DNA from: an uncultured Oscillibacter sp.
GTDB taxonomy: Bacteria; Bacillota; Clostridia; Oscillospirales; Oscillospiraceae
Assembly (NCBI GenBank): GCA_904393855.1
Contig: CAJFNE010000015.1
Span: 1-21,562 of the forward strand
Reading direction: 5' to 3'
Length of the DNA: 21,562 bases
The notes under the pieces were generated by a model. That model saw only the letters and a program-made list of their open reading frames with translations, was not told where the DNA came from and ran no database searches. This document shows positions 18,848-21,562 of this stretch, in pieces. Both the position numbers and the translations under genes were made by a program. Numbering within the stretch: position 1 is the stretch's first letter; every line of letters starts with the position of its first letter.

Positions 18848-21522
18848 GGGGCATCCTCCTCCCGCTTTTGGGCCTTCTCCAGGGCGGCCCGAACCGCGCC
18901 GGTCTTAGACCGGCGGTTGTTCTCCTCCAGCACCTGGGCGATCCGGCCCTCCACCTGCTCCACCTCCTGGCGGAAGGCGGAGGCGGAGAGACGCAGGGCC
19001 CCGTGGCCCAGGATGATCAGCTGCTCCGGGCCGTCGGAGGTGGCCACCTTCACCCGGTGCTTCTTCCCGATTTCATAGGTGGCCCGCTCGATATAGGCAT
19101 CGGCGGTCTCCGCCTCCTTCGTGTAGACCACGTGGATGTTGTGGTACTTCTCCACGCTGCCCTGGCCGCCCTTCACCTTGTAGGCGTCAAAGACCGCGAT
19201 GATCTCGCACTTCTGATAGCCCTGGTAGTTGCACAGCAGGTCGCACAATGCCTTCCGGGCGGCATCCAGGTTCTCCCGGGCGATGGCCTTCAGCTCGTCC
19301 CAGGCGAAGATGATGTTGTAGCCGTCCACCAGCAGGTACTCCGGGCCGGAGAACTGCTCCCGGATGGCCCGCTTCTCCCGCTCCGTCTCCGCCGCCGGGG
19401 CGGGACGCCGGGGCTCCTTCGGGGGAAGGAAGGCCCGCCGCTTCACCGGGCCGTAGGTCCGCTCGAAGATGGCCTGGAGCTCCTTGTCCTGCTCGAGCGT
19501 ACCCGCGTAGGCGGCGGAGCGCCGGGTTTGAGGGACCTCCTCCTGTGCCATCTCCGGCTCCTCCAGGGAGAGGCCGCTGGCCAGGTGGGCGTGCTCCATC
19601 ACCTGGTCCCAGGGCACCGTGTAGCCGCCGCCGTGGGCGCAGAAGACGGAGTCCGGCGTGTTCTCCACGTCCCGCTCCGGGTCGTAGCCGATGGCGGCGA
19701 TCACCGCCTCCGCGTCCGCGCAGGGGCGGAAGCCCCCAGGCTGGCAGGAGAGCCGTCCCCGGCCCCGGGTGTAGGCGGCCACCTCCTGGGCGTAGTCCCG
19801 GAGGCCCGCCACCGGGGCCGCGCCGGTGAGGACCGCCGTCTCCCCCTCCGTCTCCGGCGGGGCGGTCTCCCCGTTCATCCGCTGCAAATCACTGATGGCC
19901 CGGCCCACCTGCTCCGCCGGCACCTCCAGCCGGAACTCGTACCAGGGCTCCAGCAGGACGCTCTCCGCCTGCATGAGCCCCTGGCGCACCGCCCGGTAGG
20001 TGGCCTGTCGGAAGTCGCCGCCCTCCGTGTGCTTGTCGTGGGCCCGGCCCGTCAGGAGGGTGATCTTCATATCCGTGATGGGGGAGCCGGTCAGTACCCC
20101 CAGGTGTTCCCTCTCCGCCAGGTGGGTCAGCACCAGCCGCTGCCAGTTCAGGTCCAGCACGTCCGTGGGGCAGGCGGAGGCAAAGCGCAGGCCGCTCCCC
20201 CGCTCCAGAGGCTCCAGCAGCAGATGGACCTCCGCATAGTGGCGCAGGGGCTCGAAGTGGCCGATGCCGATCACCGGGGCGGCGATGGTCTCCCGGTAGC
20301 AGATGGCCCCGGCGCCAAACGATACCTCCATGCCGAACCGCTCCCGGATCAGGCGCTGGAGGATCTCCAACTGCACCTGGCCCATGAGCTGCACGTGGAT
20401 CTCCCGGGCGGCCTCGTTCCAGAGGATGTGGAGCTGGGGGTCCTCCTCTTCCAGCTGCCGCAGGCGCGCCAAGGCCGTGTGGGGATCCGTGCCGTCGGTG
20501 AGCTCCACCTGATAGGTCAGCACCGGCTCCAGCACCGGGCCCTCCCAGTCCGTCTCAAAGCCCAGGCCGTCGCCGGGGCGGGTGTGGGTGAGGCCGGTGA
20601 CGGCGCACACAGTGCCTGCCGGGGCCTCGTCCACGGGGCGGAACTTTGCCCCGGAGTAGATCCGCAGCTGGTCCGCCTTCTCGGACCAGACCCGCTCCTC
20701 AGGCAGGTCCGGGCGGCGGTTCGTCAGCAGGTCCTTCACCCGGAGGGCGCCGCCGGTCACCTTTAAATAGGTGAGCCGCGCCCCCTGGGGGTCCCGGGCG
20801 ACCTTGAACACCCGGGCGCCGAACTCCGCCGGGTAGGACGGCACCGGGGCGAACCGCTCCAGACCGGAGAGGAAGTCGTCCACCCCCTCCAGCTTCAGGG
20901 CGGAGCCGAAAAAGACGGGGAAGAGCTTCCGCTCCGCCGTCATCCGCCGCACGTCGGCGTCCCGGAGCTCTCCGGTCTCCAGGTACCGCTCCAGCACCGC
21001 CTCGTCGCAGACGGCGGCCTCCTCGGTCCAGTCCGGGGCCGTGCAGTCCACGCAGCCGCCGGAGAGCCGCCGCTTCAAATCCGCCAGCAGGGCGGAGCGG
21101 TCCGCCACGGCCAGGTCCATCTTATTGACAAAGAGGAACGCCGGCACCCCGTACCGCTCCAGCAGCTGCCAGAGGGTGCGGGTGTGGGCCTGGACGCCGT
21201 CCGCGCCGCTGATGACCAGCACGGCGCAGTCCAGCACCCGGAGGGTCCGCTCCGCCTCGGCGGAGAAGTCCACGTGGCCGGGGGTGTCCAGCAGCGTCAC
21301 GTCCAGCTCCGGCAGGGAGAACTCCGCCTGCTTGGAGAAGATCGTGATGCCCCGCTCCCGCTCCATGGCGTCCGTATCCAGAAAGGCGTCCCGGTGGTCC
21401 ACCCGGCCCAGGCGGCGCAGCGCGCCGCTGCGGTAGAGCAGCGCCTCGGAGAGGGTGGTCTTGCCCGCGTCCACATGGGCCAACAGACCAGCACATATTC
21501 TTTTCTTTGGTTGTTCGCCCAT
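18844..21522 (-). CDS. TetM/EF-G-like ribosomal GTPase fused to C-terminal NYN (Rae1/YacP-like) nuclease domain
   Basis: The 892-residue product combines two ribosome-acting families. G domain (1-225): AHVDAGKTT (15-23), RGIT (57-60), DTPGH (79-83), NKMD (133-136), SALK (207-210). Domains II-V of the ribosome-protection/EF-G type follow to about 640; the domain IV segment reads RAHDKHTEGGDFRQATYRAV. TetM-type proteins carry a Tyr-Ser-Pro loop near here that displaces the drug; it is absent, so tetracycline resistance is unlikely. After a Pro/Glu/Arg-rich linker (650-725), residues 727-850 form a NYN/PIN-like nuclease: LLVDGYNIIFAWDE (Asp733), AVFDAY (Asp779), ETADAYIE (Asp808), ATSDGPEQ (Asp830), then a coiled-coil tail. 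It resembles YacP/Rae1, which cuts mRNA in the ribosomal A site. Start ATG 21522 has GGGGGAG upstream. It is the first gene of an operon with lspA. Confidence 0.88.
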   Translation of the reverse strand: MGEQPKKRICAGLLAHVDAGKTTLSEALLYRSGALRRLGRVDHRDAFLDTDAMERERGITIFSKQAEFSLPELDVTLLDTPGHVDFSAEAERTLRVLDCAVLVISGADGVQAHTRTLWQLLERYGVPAFLFVNKMDLAVADRSALLADLKRRLSGGCVDCTAPDWTEEAAVCDEAVLERYLETGELRDADVRRMTAERKLFPVFFGSALKLEGVDDFLSGLERFAPVPSYPAEFGARVFKVARDPQGARLTYLKVTGGALRVKDLLTNRRPDLPEERVWSEKADQLRIYSGAKFRPVDEAPAGTVCAVTGLTHTRPGDGLGFETDWEGPVLEPVLTYQVELTDGTDPHTALARLRQLEEEDPQLHILWNEAAREIHVQLMGQVQLEILQRLIRERFGMEVSFGAGAICYRETIAAPVIGIGHFEPLRHYAEVHLLLEPLERGSGLRFASACPTDVLDLNWQRLVLTHLAEREHLGVLTGSPITDMKITLLTGRAHDKHTEGGDFRQATYRAVRQGLMQAESVLLEPWYEFRLEVPAEQVGRAISDLQRMNGETAPPETEGETAVLTGAAPVAGLRDYAQEVAAYTRGRGRLSCQPGGFRPCADAEAVIAAIGYDPERDVENTPDSVFCAHGGGYTVPWDQVMEHAHLASGLSLEEPEMAQEEVPQTRRSAAYAGTLEQDKELQAIFERTYGPVKRRAFLPPKEPRRPAPAAETEREKRAIREQFSGPEYLLVDGYNIIFAWDELKAIARENLDAARKALCDLLCNYQGYQKCEIIAVFDAYKVKGGQGSVEKYHNIHVVYTKEAETADAYIERATYEIGKKHRVKVATSDGPEQLIILGHGALRLSASAFRQEVEQVEGRIAQVLEENNRRSKTGAVRAALEKAQKREEDAP

Positions 21523-21554
21523 AAAAAGCTCCCCCTGTGACTGAATACTCTGTA

Positions 21555-21560
21555 AGTATA
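21555..21560 (-). promoter_or_regulatory. -10 box of the GTPase-NYN/lspA operon promoter (partial)
   Basis: TATACT on the minus strand, 32 bp upstream of the start codon, with GA directly before it at the window edge. The -35 region would lie outside the window. Confidence 0.4.
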
Positions 21561-21562
21561 TC

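Noticed and set aside
18868..20766. 632-codon plus-strand frame opposite the GTPase-NYN gene
   Set aside because: Shadow of a clearly real gene; the product is a Leu/His/Arg/Gly repeat-like mix.
18844..21522. Tetracycline resistance gene
   Set aside because: The family match is real, but the Tyr-Ser-Pro drug-displacing loop of domain IV is absent and a nuclease domain is attached, so resistance is not supported by the sequence.

Overview
The window comes from a GC-rich, spore-forming, low-GC-phylum-type Bacillota chromosome. The gene set (spoIIE, queT of the ECF-transporter type, the infB-rbfA-nrnA-truB-ribF string, and ribosome-protection-like and NYN proteins) and the base composition fit the Oscillospiraceae, i.e. 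Flavonifractor/Oscillibacter-like gut clostridia. The lineage is inferred from gene content and style, not from a database match. I see no tRNA, rRNA, CRISPR array, transposase or phage gene.

Plus-strand block (1-5134): the 3' end of infB, then a 911-bp gap filled with repeats (a long imperfect inverted repeat, three small hairpins of one family and a 24-bp palindrome), an unrecognised 154-codon gene, then rbfA, nrnA, truB and ribF. This is the usual translation/ribosome-maturation operon. truB is preceded by a broken copy of its own first 15 codons that carries the better ribosome-binding site. A bidirectional terminator closes the block against queT.

Minus-strand block (5145-8465): queT with a structured, riboswitch-like leader, then a dusB - ECF sigma - zinc-finger anti-sigma operon with 4-bp overlaps and a good promoter upstream of dusB. 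Divergently, on plus, sit spoIIE and a small membrane-protein gene (8583-10991), followed by a cluster of hairpins.

Minus-strand block (11205-21560): a likely glycolipid operon (two GT4 glycosyltransferases around a TVP38/VTT membrane protein) behind an AT-rich regulatory region; a two-gene ABC exporter with a short FtsX-type permease behind a promoter with an overlapping operator-like inverted repeat; a second ECF sigma/membrane anti-sigma pair; and an operon of a TetM/EF-G-like GTPase fused to a C-terminal NYN (Rae1/YacP-like) nuclease, followed by a compact lspA.

The most interesting item is the GTPase-NYN fusion. It joins a factor family that works at the ribosomal A site to a nuclease family whose Bacillus member (Rae1) cuts mRNA in the A site, and it lacks the loop typical of tetracycline-resistance proteins. 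Also worth a look are the truB 5' duplication, the repeat island inside the infB-rbfA operon, the queT leader, and the operator-like repeats before the ABC and glycolipid operons.
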